Part shown: piece after piece, positions 1 through 6,755 of the stretch
Layout of the letters: each line of letters begins with the position of its first letter
Numbering within the stretch: position 1 is the stretch's first letter
Origin: JBGPBY01 sp041481485
GTDB taxonomy: Bacteria; Acidobacteriota; Terriglobia; 20CM-2-55-15
Assembly: GCA_041481485.1 (NCBI GenBank)
Contig: JBGPBY010000132.1
Coordinates: forward strand, 1-15,050
Length of the DNA stretch: 15,050 bases
Direction: 5' to 3'
Made by a program: the position numbers and the translations under genes
Notes under the pieces: generated by a model
The model's input: only the letters and a program-made list of their open reading frames with translations
Databases searched by the model: none
Told to the model about the DNA's origin: nothing

Positions 1-11
1 CCCGCAATTCG

Positions 12-27
12 GAGGATTGCAAGCCTC
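12..27. repeat. Short near-perfect palindrome
   Basis: The sequence GAGGATTGCAAGCCTC is self-complementary apart from one mismatched central pair (GAGG-a-TTG/CAA-g-CCTC). It lies next to two clearer REP-like palindromes and may belong to the same intergenic repeat cluster. There is no coding evidence here, and the window edge prevents seeing what lies upstream. Confidence 0.4.
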
Positions 28-35
28 TCAATTGT

Positions 36-58
36 GGGCGGTCATAGACCGCCCCTAC
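36..58 (-). repeat. REP-like palindrome, copy 1 (GTAG + hairpin)
   Basis: Read on the minus strand, a GTAG tetranucleotide is followed at once by an 8-bp perfect stem, GGGCGGTC-TAT-GACCGCCC. A GTAG-type tetranucleotide next to a palindrome is the known layout of REP sequences mobilised by REP-associated tyrosine transposases (RAYTs). No transposase gene is present in this window, so that assignment is by form only. The same layout recurs 76 bp to the right in the same orientation. Confidence 0.65.
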
Positions 59-111
59 AGTCGTTCGCCGCACAGTGGGAAGGACAGCGTCATTGAAGTC
101 CTGCAAATCGC

Positions 112-134
112 GCGCGGTCATAGACCGCGCCTAC
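112..134 (-). repeat. REP-like palindrome, copy 2 (GTAG + hairpin)
   Basis: On the minus strand GTAG is followed by GCGCGGTC-TAT-GACCGCGC, a perfect 8-bp stem with a 3-base loop. It matches copy 1 except for one stem position, where G:C has become C:G on both arms, so pairing is kept. Both copies have CTACAGT at the plus-strand right end. It ends 9 bp before the DUF1287 gene stop codon, so it would lie in that gene's 3' region and may protect or terminate its transcript; there is no U-run to support classic intrinsic termination. Confidence 0.65.
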
Positions 135-143
135 AGTCCCAAT

Positions 144-797
144 TCAAAAGTACCGATAGTGTCCGATGACTTTCCAATCAAACAATCGGTCTTCTGCCTG
201 GGTGCCGCCGCCGATATTGTGAATGATCCAATAGCGCTTTGAAGTTTCGCTCCAAAGATTGGAAACAAATCCGATGTGCAGGATGCCCTTGCCGTTCAGG
301 TCCCAGGCGACGATGTCTCCGGGTCTGTAGTCGCCGGCTTTGGTAGAAATCGGCACCGACTTGCCCTTTCTGGAAAACCAGGTCTGAAGATTCGGAACAC
401 GTCGATGATCGATGTTGGAATCCGGCGCTCTAAGCCCCCAGTTTTGAGGATAGAGGCTGAAATGTGCCGCCATGTCTTCGTGCACTTCCTTTTGCAGGTC
501 GATACTCAAATTGCGAAAGGCCCGAATCAGGACATCACTGCAAACGCCAGTTTCCATCGGAACATCGCCATTGGGATATTTCAAAACAACATAACGAGGG
601 TCATATCCCTTCGTGACCCGCGTCTGTTCCATGGCGCTTGCCAGAAGTGTTCGTATTTCGATGGAAGAAATTTCTTCGAGCCGCGGCCGCGCAATGGGGA
701 CAAGCTGCCGCGCCGCCTCAAATTGAATTCGGCCGGCAATAACCAGCGAGAAAACCGATAGTGCAAATACCCGAGGGGCCAAACTGGACCGGTTCAT
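144..797 (-). CDS. DUF1287 family protein (YijF-like), probably exported
   Basis: The 217-residue product matches my memory of the DUF1287 family (E. coli YijF). It has the block YPNGDVP-x4-GVCSD at about residues 74-88, NIDHRRVPNLQ at 128-138, GDIVAW at 160-165, LHIGFVS at 173-179, HNIG at 193-196 and a C-terminal GHYRY. Cys86 and His174 sit where a papain/NlpC-P60-like cysteine hydrolase would place its catalytic pair; I believe the family falls in that superfamily, but its reaction is not known to me. The N terminus has a short positive start and a hydrophobic run (about residues 9-22), consistent with a signal peptide or anchor. The ATG at 797 is preceded by AGAGG about 12 bases upstream. 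It lies 37 bp downstream of lipA on the same strand and may share its transcript. Family assignment is confident; function is unknown. Confidence 0.85.
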   Translation of the reverse strand: MNRSSLAPRVFALSVFSLVIAGRIQFEAARQLVPIARPRLEEISSIEIRTLLASAMEQTRVTKGYDPRYVVLKYPNGDVPMETGVCSDVLIRAFRNLSIDLQKEVHEDMAAHFSLYPQNWGLRAPDSNIDHRRVPNLQTWFSRKGKSVPISTKAGDYRPGDIVAWDLNGKGILHIGFVSNLWSETSKRYWIIHNIGGGTQAEDRLFDWKVIGHYRYF

Positions 798-834
798 TTC
801 AGCGCGAACCTCTGCTTTCAGACGTCTTACATTT

Positions 835-1701
835 TTACACCACAGACTTCATTTGCTCGAACACATCTTCGGCGTGATACGAACTACGCACCAGCGGACC
901 GGAAAAAACCCAGCGCAACCCCATCCGGACTCCCTCGTTCTTCAGTTCTGCGAATTCATCGGGATGATAGTACTTCTGAATCTCCGCGTGTTTCGGAGAC
1001 GGGCGCAGGTACTGTCCCATCGTGAAGATATCGATTCCTGCGGCGGCCGCGTCGTGCATCACTTCCAGGATTTCGTCCCACGTTTCGCCGAGACCCAGCA
1101 TGATGCCGGTCTTGGTGATCATGTCCGGGTTCATCGCCTTTGCCGATTTCAGCAATCCAAACGACCGCTCGTAATCCGATTTGAATCGAATCGATGAATA
1201 GAGCCGCCGAGCCGTCTCGATGTTATGGGAAAAAATATCGGGTCCGGAATCGATGATCGTGCGGACAGAATCCTGCGATCCCTGAAAATCCGGAGTCAGC
1301 AACTCGATTTTCACTTCGGAATCCTTCGCCCGTATGGCACGCACGGTTTCAGCAAATATGAATGCTCCTCCGTCGGCAAGATCATCGCGATCCACCGAAG
1401 TAATCACCGCATGCCTTAATCGCAGATCCGCAATGGCGCCAGCAACCCGGGTGGGTTCCTGAAGATCGAGTTCGGTGGGACGCCCGCTGGTCACCGCACA
1501 GAATGCGCAGGCGCGAGTACATATATCGCCAAGGATCATGAACGTCGCCGTGCGATGTTTTCCCCAGCACTCGGCGATGTTGGGACACATCGCATCTTCG
1601 CAGATAGTATTCAGCTTGTGAGAGCGGAGAATCCGGCGCACCTCGAAATACGTGTCGCCGCTGGGAATCCGGACTTTGAGCCAGTCAGGCCGGGTACTCA
1701 T
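835..1701 (-). CDS. lipA: Lipoyl synthase
   Basis: Radical-SAM enzyme that inserts two sulfurs into octanoyl groups on the E2 subunits and GcvH, making the lipoyl cofactor. Counting from the ATG at 1701 (288 aa), the N-terminal auxiliary-cluster cysteines Cys34, Cys39 and Cys45 (CX4CX5C) and the radical-SAM cysteines Cys61, Cys65 and Cys68 (CX3CX2C) are all present. The C-terminal RSSYHA block (272-277), whose serine ligates the auxiliary cluster in characterised enzymes, is also intact. Length is slightly below the E. coli enzyme (321 aa), mainly at the N terminus. A TTG three codons upstream at 1710 would overlap the lpd stop; ATG is preferred although no Shine-Dalgarno is visible, which suggests coupling to lpd, whose stop is 5 bases away. 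No lipB or 2-oxoacid dehydrogenase E1/E2 genes are in view. Confidence 0.95.
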   Translation of the reverse strand: MSTRPDWLKVRIPSGDTYFEVRRILRSHKLNTICEDAMCPNIAECWGKHRTATFMILGDICTRACAFCAVTSGRPTELDLQEPTRVAGAIADLRLRHAVITSVDRDDLADGGAFIFAETVRAIRAKDSEVKIELLTPDFQGSQDSVRTIIDSGPDIFSHNIETARRLYSSIRFKSDYERSFGLLKSAKAMNPDMITKTGIMLGLGETWDEILEVMHDAAAAGIDIFTMGQYLRPSPKHAEIQKYYHPDEFAELKNEGVRMGLRWVFSGPLVRSSYHAEDVFEQMKSVV

Positions 1702-1706
1702 GGTTT

Positions 1707-3113
1707 TCAAATGTGGATCGCCGCACCGAATACGCTCTCGAACGCTTCGTGCATGCCTTCGGCAAGTGTCGGATGCGCATGAACTGCGTGGACCATATCC
1801 GCAACTGTCCCCTCCAGTCCCATTGCGGCAACGGCCTCGTGAATATTTTCCGTCACACCAGCGCCGATCATGTGAACGCCCAGTATCTCTCCATAACGTT
1901 CGTCGGCAACGATCTTCACGAATCCGTCCGTTGCGTCTTCAATTCGCGCTTTGCCGACCGCCATAAATGGAAACTTTCCGGTCTTTACTTTATATCCCGC
2001 CGCAGCGGCTTTTGCATCAGTCAAGCCGATGCTGGCAATCTGTGGATCCGAATACGTGCAGTTTGGAATCTGATTGTAATTGATGGCGGAAGGCTTCTTT
2101 CCGGCAATCGATTCGACGGCGACGACACCTTCCTGAAACGCGACATGCGCCAGCAAAGGCGTCGGCACCACATCGCCAATGGCATAGATTCCGGATACAT
2201 TGGTTTGCATCGACGCATTCACCTTGATGAAACCCCGTTCCAAAACGACTCCAACTTTGTCCAGACCCAGATTGGAAGTATTCGGAGCCCGGCCGGTAGC
2301 CATCAACAGCTTGTCGACCTGGACCTTCTTTACTTCACCGGTTTCTGTCTGAAAAACAACTTCAACGCTGGATTCCGACGCTTTGGCAGATTCCAGTTTG
2401 GCTTTGACGTAAATATCGACGCCCTTTCGCGCGAGCACCCGCCGCAATTCTTTGGAGACTTCCGCGTCTTCGAGAGGCATCACGTCCGGCGCCACTTCAA
2501 GCAATGTGACTTTGGTTCCAAAAGAATTGTAGATGGACGCAAACTCCACTCCGACAGCTCCGGCGCCGACAATCAATAGCGCCTTGGGGATCGAATCCAA
2601 CTCCAGAGCACCGACATTGCTGATGATGCGTTTCTCATCCACATCATAACCGGGAAGAGATCGCGCCTCCGACCCGGTGGCGATGATGATGTTCCGCGCG
2701 GAAACTTCACTGGCCGTTCCGGCGTCCTGTACCTGTAATTTCCCGGGAGAGACCAGCGTGGCATTGCCTCGAATCAGCGACACCTTGTTCTTTTTGAGAA
2801 GGTAATCCACTCCCTTCGAGGACTTGGAAACAACATCGCTCTTCCGGCTCTGAATCTTTGCAAAATCAAACTCGAGCGCACCGACGCGGAACAGACCCTG
2901 ACTGACTGCCTTTTTGATTTCCTGAAAGAGGTGGGCGTCGCGAAGCAGCGCCTTTGTTGGGATACATCCGCGAAGCGTGCAGGTCCCGCCGAACCGAGTA
3001 TCCCGTTCGACAACGGCGACTTTCAACCCAAGTTGTGCCGCCCGGATGGCGGCGACATATCCACCGGGCCCGGCACCGATAATGACAACGTCCAATGGCG
3101 GCTGCTGGCTCAC
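1707..3113 (-). CDS. lpdA: Dihydrolipoamide dehydrogenase (E3)
   Basis: FAD-dependent disulfide reductase that reoxidises dihydrolipoyl groups of the pyruvate and 2-oxoglutarate dehydrogenase complexes and the glycine cleavage system, passing electrons to NAD+. The 468-residue length is typical. Visible features are the FAD-binding GAGPGG (residues 13-18), the redox-active pair Cys45/Cys50 in GGTCTLRGCIPTK, the NAD-binding GAGAVGVEFA segment near the middle, the second FAD contact in YAIGDV, and the catalytic dyad His447-Glu452 in HAHPTLAE. The start codon is GTG at 3113, 7 bp after the RNase E/G stop, without a clear ribosome-binding site, so it is probably translated by coupling. It runs into lipA, placing the enzyme that uses lipoyl groups beside the enzyme that makes them. 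Confidence 0.95.
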   Translation of the reverse strand: MSQQPPLDVVIIGAGPGGYVAAIRAAQLGLKVAVVERDTRFGGTCTLRGCIPTKALLRDAHLFQEIKKAVSQGLFRVGALEFDFAKIQSRKSDVVSKSSKGVDYLLKKNKVSLIRGNATLVSPGKLQVQDAGTASEVSARNIIIATGSEARSLPGYDVDEKRIISNVGALELDSIPKALLIVGAGAVGVEFASIYNSFGTKVTLLEVAPDVMPLEDAEVSKELRRVLARKGVDIYVKAKLESAKASESSVEVVFQTETGEVKKVQVDKLLMATGRAPNTSNLGLDKVGVVLERGFIKVNASMQTNVSGIYAIGDVVPTPLLAHVAFQEGVVAVESIAGKKPSAINYNQIPNCTYSDPQIASIGLTDAKAAAAGYKVKTGKFPFMAVGKARIEDATDGFVKIVADERYGEILGVHMIGAGVTENIHEAVAAMGLEGTVADMVHAVHAHPTLAEGMHEAFESVFGAAIHI

Positions 3114-3120
3114 TTGAATC

Positions 3121-5388
3121 TCAGAAAATGTCGAAGTGTTCTTCGTGGAGCAGAGGATCCGACTTCACGACAATGTCCTTTCGGGTCCATTCCTCGATTT
3201 CGGGAATCGAAACGAACTCGCCGCCCTTTAGAACCTTTGCCACTTCCGGGTTCACGCGGATCGTGATTTCCTTGGTCTCGATGAGTTTGGCCATTTTCCG
3301 GATCTCCTGCTGAATTTCATAACAGACCGATTCGGCCGACCGTACCCAACCTGATCCGTTGCAGTAAGAACAGGGGGAACAAATGATTCTCTCCAGCGAT
3401 GGCTGGGTTCGTTTGCGCGTAATGGCCACCAGACCGAAATCGTTAAACTGAAGAATCTTGGAAGGCGAGCGATCCAGCTGCAGCTGTTCTTCGAGTGCCG
3501 CCATCACTCTCTGCCGGTTCTTCTTTTCTTCCATGTCGATGAAGTCGACCACGATGATGCCGCCCAGATTTCTCAGGCGAATCTGGCGCACGATTTCGTG
3601 AACGGCATCGACGTTGGTGCGCGTAATGGTGTCTTCCAGACGATTGGATTTACCGACATATTTACCCGTGTTGACATCGATGGCAACCAGAGCTTCGGTC
3701 TGATTGATCACGATGTATCCGCCGGACTTCAACCACACTTTAGGCCGGAGTGCTTTATCGATTTCGGTGTTGAGACCGTATTCCTCGAAAATTGGCGTGT
3801 CCTTGAGATGCAGTTTCACGCGATTCACCAGTGCAGGCTGGAACTTATTGACGAAGTCGAGGATGGTTGCAAACTCCTGCTCATTGTCGATGCGAATGGC
3901 GGTGAAATCTTCGGACAATTGATCCCGCAGCGTTCGCTGAATGAGGTTCAAATCGCTGTGGATTAATGTCGGCGCCGAATGCTTTTCCGACTTCGTGCGG
4001 ATATCGGACCAGAGGTTCCCGAGAAACCGGATGTCCTGAATGAATTCACTTTCCGCGCGTCCTTCGGCGGCGGTGCGGACAATGAACCCGCCGGGCAGAC
4101 CGGTCCGGTGTTCATTAATGACTCGTTTCAGCCGCAGCCGTTCTTCGTCCGTTGCGATTTTGCGGGAAACGCCAACGTGGTCGACTGTCGGCATGTAGAC
4201 CAGGTACCGTCCAGGAAGCGCGATGTGCGAGGTGATACGGGCACCTTTCTTGCCCAGAGGCTCCTTTGAAACCTGGACCAGGATTTCCTGACCTTCGCGC
4301 AGCAACTCGGCAATCATCGGACCGACCCGGGGACCGGGCCCATTTGGACGCGCTTCGTCGGATTTTGGAGGCATCCCGCCGCCTCCTCCTTCTCTGCCGC
4401 TGCCGCCGCCGTTGCCGCCTCGCCGGCGCGATCGCCGCGGAGGGGGACGATGGGACATTCGGAAATCGTCACTGGGATCGTCGATCCTGGCGCTGTTTCG
4501 AGGTGGAAGATCATCTTCATTCACCTCATTCGGGATTTCCACAGAAGAGGCTTCTTCTGGAATTGAACGTTCTTGCGGAGCCGCTTCATGAACCGTCTGA
4601 GCTTCTTCCACAACCGGGGGCACACTGGCAGGCTCCGCAGGCCGGGCCGGCCGGTTCATGTATTTCGCTATCGATTCACCAGGGAGCGCCTGAAGTGTTC
4701 CCCACGGCCGTTCGTCATTGCGCCCTTCACTCGAGCGGCCTTCACTGGGACGCCCTTCACTGGGGCGTCCTTCGCTGGAACGCCCTTCGCTATATCGATC
4801 GGATTGCGATCTCGGCTCGAACGATGGAATCCTCGGTTTCTTCCCACCGCGCCCGCCGCGGTCGCGATCGCGATCCCGCTCCGGACCGCGATCCCGCTCC
4901 GGACCGCGATCCCGCTCCGGACCACGATCCCGCCGCCGGCCACCGCGACGGTCAAATCGTTCCTCTGTTGGTTCCGCGGCTGGTTCGGCAGCTTTGACCG
5001 TTTCGATTGTCGTGGATGGAATCGCGGGTTCTTCCACCGGCGGTTCGTTCACGGGAACAAACGGCGGTGGCGCAGCCGGCTGCGGACGAGACGCCGGCGC
5101 TGCCTGGAGACTCGCGACTTCGGCTTCGACGGTCGCGACGATTTTCTCGTATTCGTCGGTATCTTCGAGAAAATCGGAGACATACAGGAACGCATCGCGC
5201 TCGAGTCCGATATTCACGAAGGCAGACTGCATTCCCGGCAGGACCTTCGTCACCACACCTTTATAGATGTTGCCAACAATCCCTTGCGAACGGCGCCGCT
5301 CGATGTAGTACTCGACCAGTTCATCGTCTTCGAGGATTGCGAGTTTGGATTCCTGGGTAGATGTGGCAATGATCAGTTCCTTGTGCAT
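3121..5388 (-). CDS. rng: Ribonuclease E/G family endoribonuclease with large S1-domain insertion
   Basis: Single-strand-specific endoribonuclease for rRNA processing and mRNA decay. The ATG at 5388 (755 aa) is chosen because AGGAG lies 7 bases upstream; a longer in-frame start at 5442 lacks support. The S1 RNA-binding domain begins at about residue 36 (GNIYKGVVTKVLPGMQSAF) and resumes at about 358 (MIAELLREGQEILVQVSKEP). Between them lie about 280 low-complexity residues that ordinary RNase G lacks: Pro/Glu-rich, then RGPERD repeats (about 153-173), SEGR repeats (about 198-223), acidic stretches and an RG-rich tract (about 316-343). The catalytic domain has Asp571 (VAIDVNTG) and Asp615 (VVDFIDM), 44 residues apart, matching E. 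coli RNase E Asp303/Asp346. A zinc-link-like CSPCSYC follows. The C terminus ends soon after the catalytic core, so any scaffold function would sit in the internal insertion. Whether to call it Rne or Rng is open. Confidence 0.93.
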   Translation of the reverse strand: MHKELIIATSTQESKLAILEDDELVEYYIERRRSQGIVGNIYKGVVTKVLPGMQSAFVNIGLERDAFLYVSDFLEDTDEYEKIVATVEAEVASLQAAPASRPQPAAPPPFVPVNEPPVEEPAIPSTTIETVKAAEPAAEPTEERFDRRGGRRRDRGPERDRGPERDRGPERDRDRDRGGRGGKKPRIPSFEPRSQSDRYSEGRSSEGRPSEGRPSEGRSSEGRNDERPWGTLQALPGESIAKYMNRPARPAEPASVPPVVEEAQTVHEAAPQERSIPEEASSVEIPNEVNEDDLPPRNSARIDDPSDDFRMSHRPPPRRSRRRGGNGGGSGREGGGGGMPPKSDEARPNGPGPRVGPMIAELLREGQEILVQVSKEPLGKKGARITSHIALPGRYLVYMPTVDHVGVSRKIATDEERLRLKRVINEHRTGLPGGFIVRTAAEGRAESEFIQDIRFLGNLWSDIRTKSEKHSAPTLIHSDLNLIQRTLRDQLSEDFTAIRIDNEQEFATILDFVNKFQPALVNRVKLHLKDTPIFEEYGLNTEIDKALRPKVWLKSGGYIVINQTEALVAIDVNTGKYVGKSNRLEDTITRTNVDAVHEIVRQIRLRNLGGIIVVDFIDMEEKKNRQRVMAALEEQLQLDRSPSKILQFNDFGLVAITRKRTQPSLERIICSPCSYCNGSGWVRSAESVCYEIQQEIRKMAKLIETKEITIRVNPEVAKVLKGGEFVSIPEIEEWTRKDIVVKSDPLLHEEHFDIF
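4721..4795 (-). repeat. Five tandem 15-bp units encoding SEGR repeats
   Basis: Five imperfect 15-bp units start at 4721, 4736, 4751, 4766 and 4781. They encode five SEGR pentads whose first residue is Ser, Pro or Tyr, at about residues 198-223 of the RNase E/G. Units differ at a few third-codon and first-residue positions, so the array is older or more drifted than the neighbouring 18-bp array. Confidence 0.85.
4871..4932 (-). repeat. 3.4 tandem 18-bp units encoding RGPERD repeats
   Basis: Units CGATCCCGCTCCGGACCG start at 4871, 4889 and 4907, with a partial fourth from 4925. The first two are identical and the third differs at its last base. On the minus strand they encode RGPERD-type hexapeptides in the disordered RNase E/G insertion. 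Near-identity at the DNA level suggests recent slippage or duplication, so copy number may vary among strains. Confidence 0.9.
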
Positions 5389-5395
5389 GAACACT

Positions 5396-5400
5396 CTCCT
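5396..5400 (-). promoter_or_regulatory. Ribosome binding site fixing the RNase E/G start
   Basis: AGGAG on the minus strand lies 7 bases before the ATG at 5388. It rules for that start over the in-frame ATG at 5442, and the protein then begins MHKELII, the usual beginning of RNase E/G-type proteins after a short N terminus. Confidence 0.8.
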
Positions 5401-5460
5401 GATCCCGGAGACTGCATTGCAATCAGGCACACGTCGAGACAAGTCGCAGCTACACGATAC

Positions 5461-5513
5461 TGACGAATTGTCATGGAAACTCCAGTGCCTGGAGGAGCAA
5501 TCGGGGAATCCCC
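5461..5513 (-). promoter_or_regulatory. Three consecutive potential hairpins in the RNase E/G leader
   Basis: In transcript order on the minus strand these are GGGG-ATT-CCCC (5513-5503), CTCCAG-GCA-CTGGAG (5494-5480, perfect 6-bp stem) and TGAC-AATTC-GTCA (5473-5461). They lie 73-125 bases upstream of the ATG. E. coli rne is autoregulated through hairpins in its long 5' leader, so a similar role is possible. None is followed by a run of T typical of an intrinsic terminator. Confidence 0.4.
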
Positions 5514-5660
5514 CATGAGCTCAACTCTGCGCCGCAGCGCTACGGGCAAAAATCAAAAATTTAGGCGTTCCGGGCCGAACTTTTTCAGACCCACCACGGG
5601 TTCTCGTCCCGGGAAAACTTCATCAACTCGCGCCTGGCCAGCACTATAGCACGCCATCAA

Positions 5661-6755
5661 TCAATTCACGTAACGCCGGCGGCGAACGCTGATCACCAGG
5701 CCCATTGCCGAAAACGCCGCAAGAATCGACGATCCGCCATAGCTCATGAACGGAAGGGGTATTCCCGTCATGGGCATGTAGCCAATCACCATCCCGACAT
5801 TTTCCACTACATGAAACATATAGATTCCAAAGACACCCATAACCACAAAGAGTCCGAGTTCGTCTCTTGCGGTCTGAGCGGTATACACAGAACGAAACAG
5901 TATGAACGCGAGCAAACCGAGTGTTACGGCAACTCCAGCGAAACCCAGTTCTTCGCCAACTACCGAAAGGATGAAGTCGGTATGGCGCGTGGGAAGGAAC
6001 CCCAGCTGGTTCTGGCTTCCTTTGAAGACCCCCTTGCCGAGCACGCCACCGGATCCAATGGCAATCTTGGACTGGTAAACCTGATAACCCGACCCCTTCA
6101 GATCGTGCTCAGGATTGACGAAATTGGTGATCCGGTCTTGCTGATGCTTGCCCAGAAACGGCCACGCAACCGGAAGTGCAAGAACAAAGGCAATAATCAT
6201 CACGGCCACCGTCAATGGCTTGATGCCCCGAACCAGCAACCCCAGTCCGATGATGGGAAGAAATGTGATTGTCGTCCCGAGATCGGGCTGCAGGGCAACC
6301 AGGATAATCGGAACACCGCAAACAAGTGAAACCTTGAGGATGTGCTCGATCGTGGCATAACGGATATTTCGAAGTTCAGACAGATATCTGGCAGCTGCAA
6401 CGACCACGACAATTTTTACAAGTTCGGATGGCTGAAACCGCAGCGAACCGAATACGATCCAGCTCTTCGATCCCGCAACGGTTTTGCCGAACGCCAGGGT
6501 ATAAATCAACACCACGATGCTTCCGAGGTAAATCCAGGGGATGTGTTCCGAAATCGTGTGGTAATCGATGGCAGCCACAACAAACAGGAAGATGACGCCG
6601 ATCAACACCCAGACCAACTGGCGGAACACGGCATTATGTTCAATTGAAGAATTCTTGGTCGCACTGTAGATTTCAACGAGGCTGATAACGGAAAGCGTTA
6701 CTATCGCTGCAAACAGAGTCCAGTCGAAGTCGTGCCAGATGTTTCTTAATCTCAT
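5661..6755 (-). CDS. rodA: Peptidoglycan glycosyltransferase RodA (SEDS family)
   Basis: Polytopic inner-membrane SEDS protein that polymerises lipid II into glycan strands in the elongasome, acting with PBP2. The 364-residue sequence has about ten hydrophobic segments. It carries the SEDS signature blocks GSKSWI, QPSEL, PDLGT and the C-terminal PLPFMSYGGSS. The essential catalytic aspartate is Asp260 in LPTRHTDFI, matching Asp262 of E. coli RodA. The start ATG at 6755 overlaps the mrdA stop by 4 bases (ATGA), so the two proteins, which form one complex, are translationally coupled. Length is close to the family norm (about 370). Confidence 0.96.
   Translation of the reverse strand: MRLRNIWHDFDWTLFAAIVTLSVISLVEIYSATKNSSIEHNAVFRQLVWVLIGVIFLFVVAAIDYHTISEHIPWIYLGSIVVLIYTLAFGKTVAGSKSWIVFGSLRFQPSELVKIVVVVAAARYLSELRNIRYATIEHILKVSLVCGVPIILVALQPDLGTTITFLPIIGLGLLVRGIKPLTVAVMIIAFVLALPVAWPFLGKHQQDRITNFVNPEHDLKGSGYQVYQSKIAIGSGGVLGKGVFKGSQNQLGFLPTRHTDFILSVVGEELGFAGVAVTLGLLAFILFRSVYTAQTARDELGLFVVMGVFGIYMFHVVENVGMVIGYMPMTGIPLPFMSYGGSSILAAFSAMGLVISVRRRRYVN

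Larger units (their letters stand above)
5389..5660 (-). other. Intergenic region / RNase E/G leader
   Basis: This 272-bp gap is the longest non-coding stretch in the mre-to-lipA gene run. It contains no plausible gene. Near the RNase gene it holds three potential hairpins, and further up an A/T-rich patch around 5549-5562. I could not find a convincing -35/-10 pair, so whether the RNase gene has its own promoter or depends on read-through from rodA is unresolved. Confidence 0.6.

Noticed and set aside
798..834. AGACGTCT palindrome between lipA and the DUF1287 gene
   Set aside because: An 8-base palindrome alone is expected by chance, and there is no T-run or operator-like second copy nearby.
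1713..2579. Plus-strand open frame of 288 aa opposite lpd
   Set aside because: It is His/Arg/Asp-rich antisense sequence without domains, opposite conserved FAD- and NAD-binding motifs.
4721..4932. CRISPR-like spaced repeats
   Set aside because: Units are contiguous 15- and 18-bp tandem copies without spacers and are in frame within a protein gene.
4573..5463. Long plus-strand open frame (296 aa) opposite the RNase E/G insertion
   Set aside because: It is an Arg/Phe-rich mirror of the low-complexity repeat region on the minus strand, has no recognisable domain, and the minus-strand frame is a clear RNase E/G.
5567..5585. GTTC-CGGGCC-GAAC followed by TTTTT as a terminator
   Set aside because: The T-run is on the plus strand, where there is no gene to terminate, and the stem is only 4 bp. 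On the minus strand the hairpin is preceded by A and not directly followed by T.
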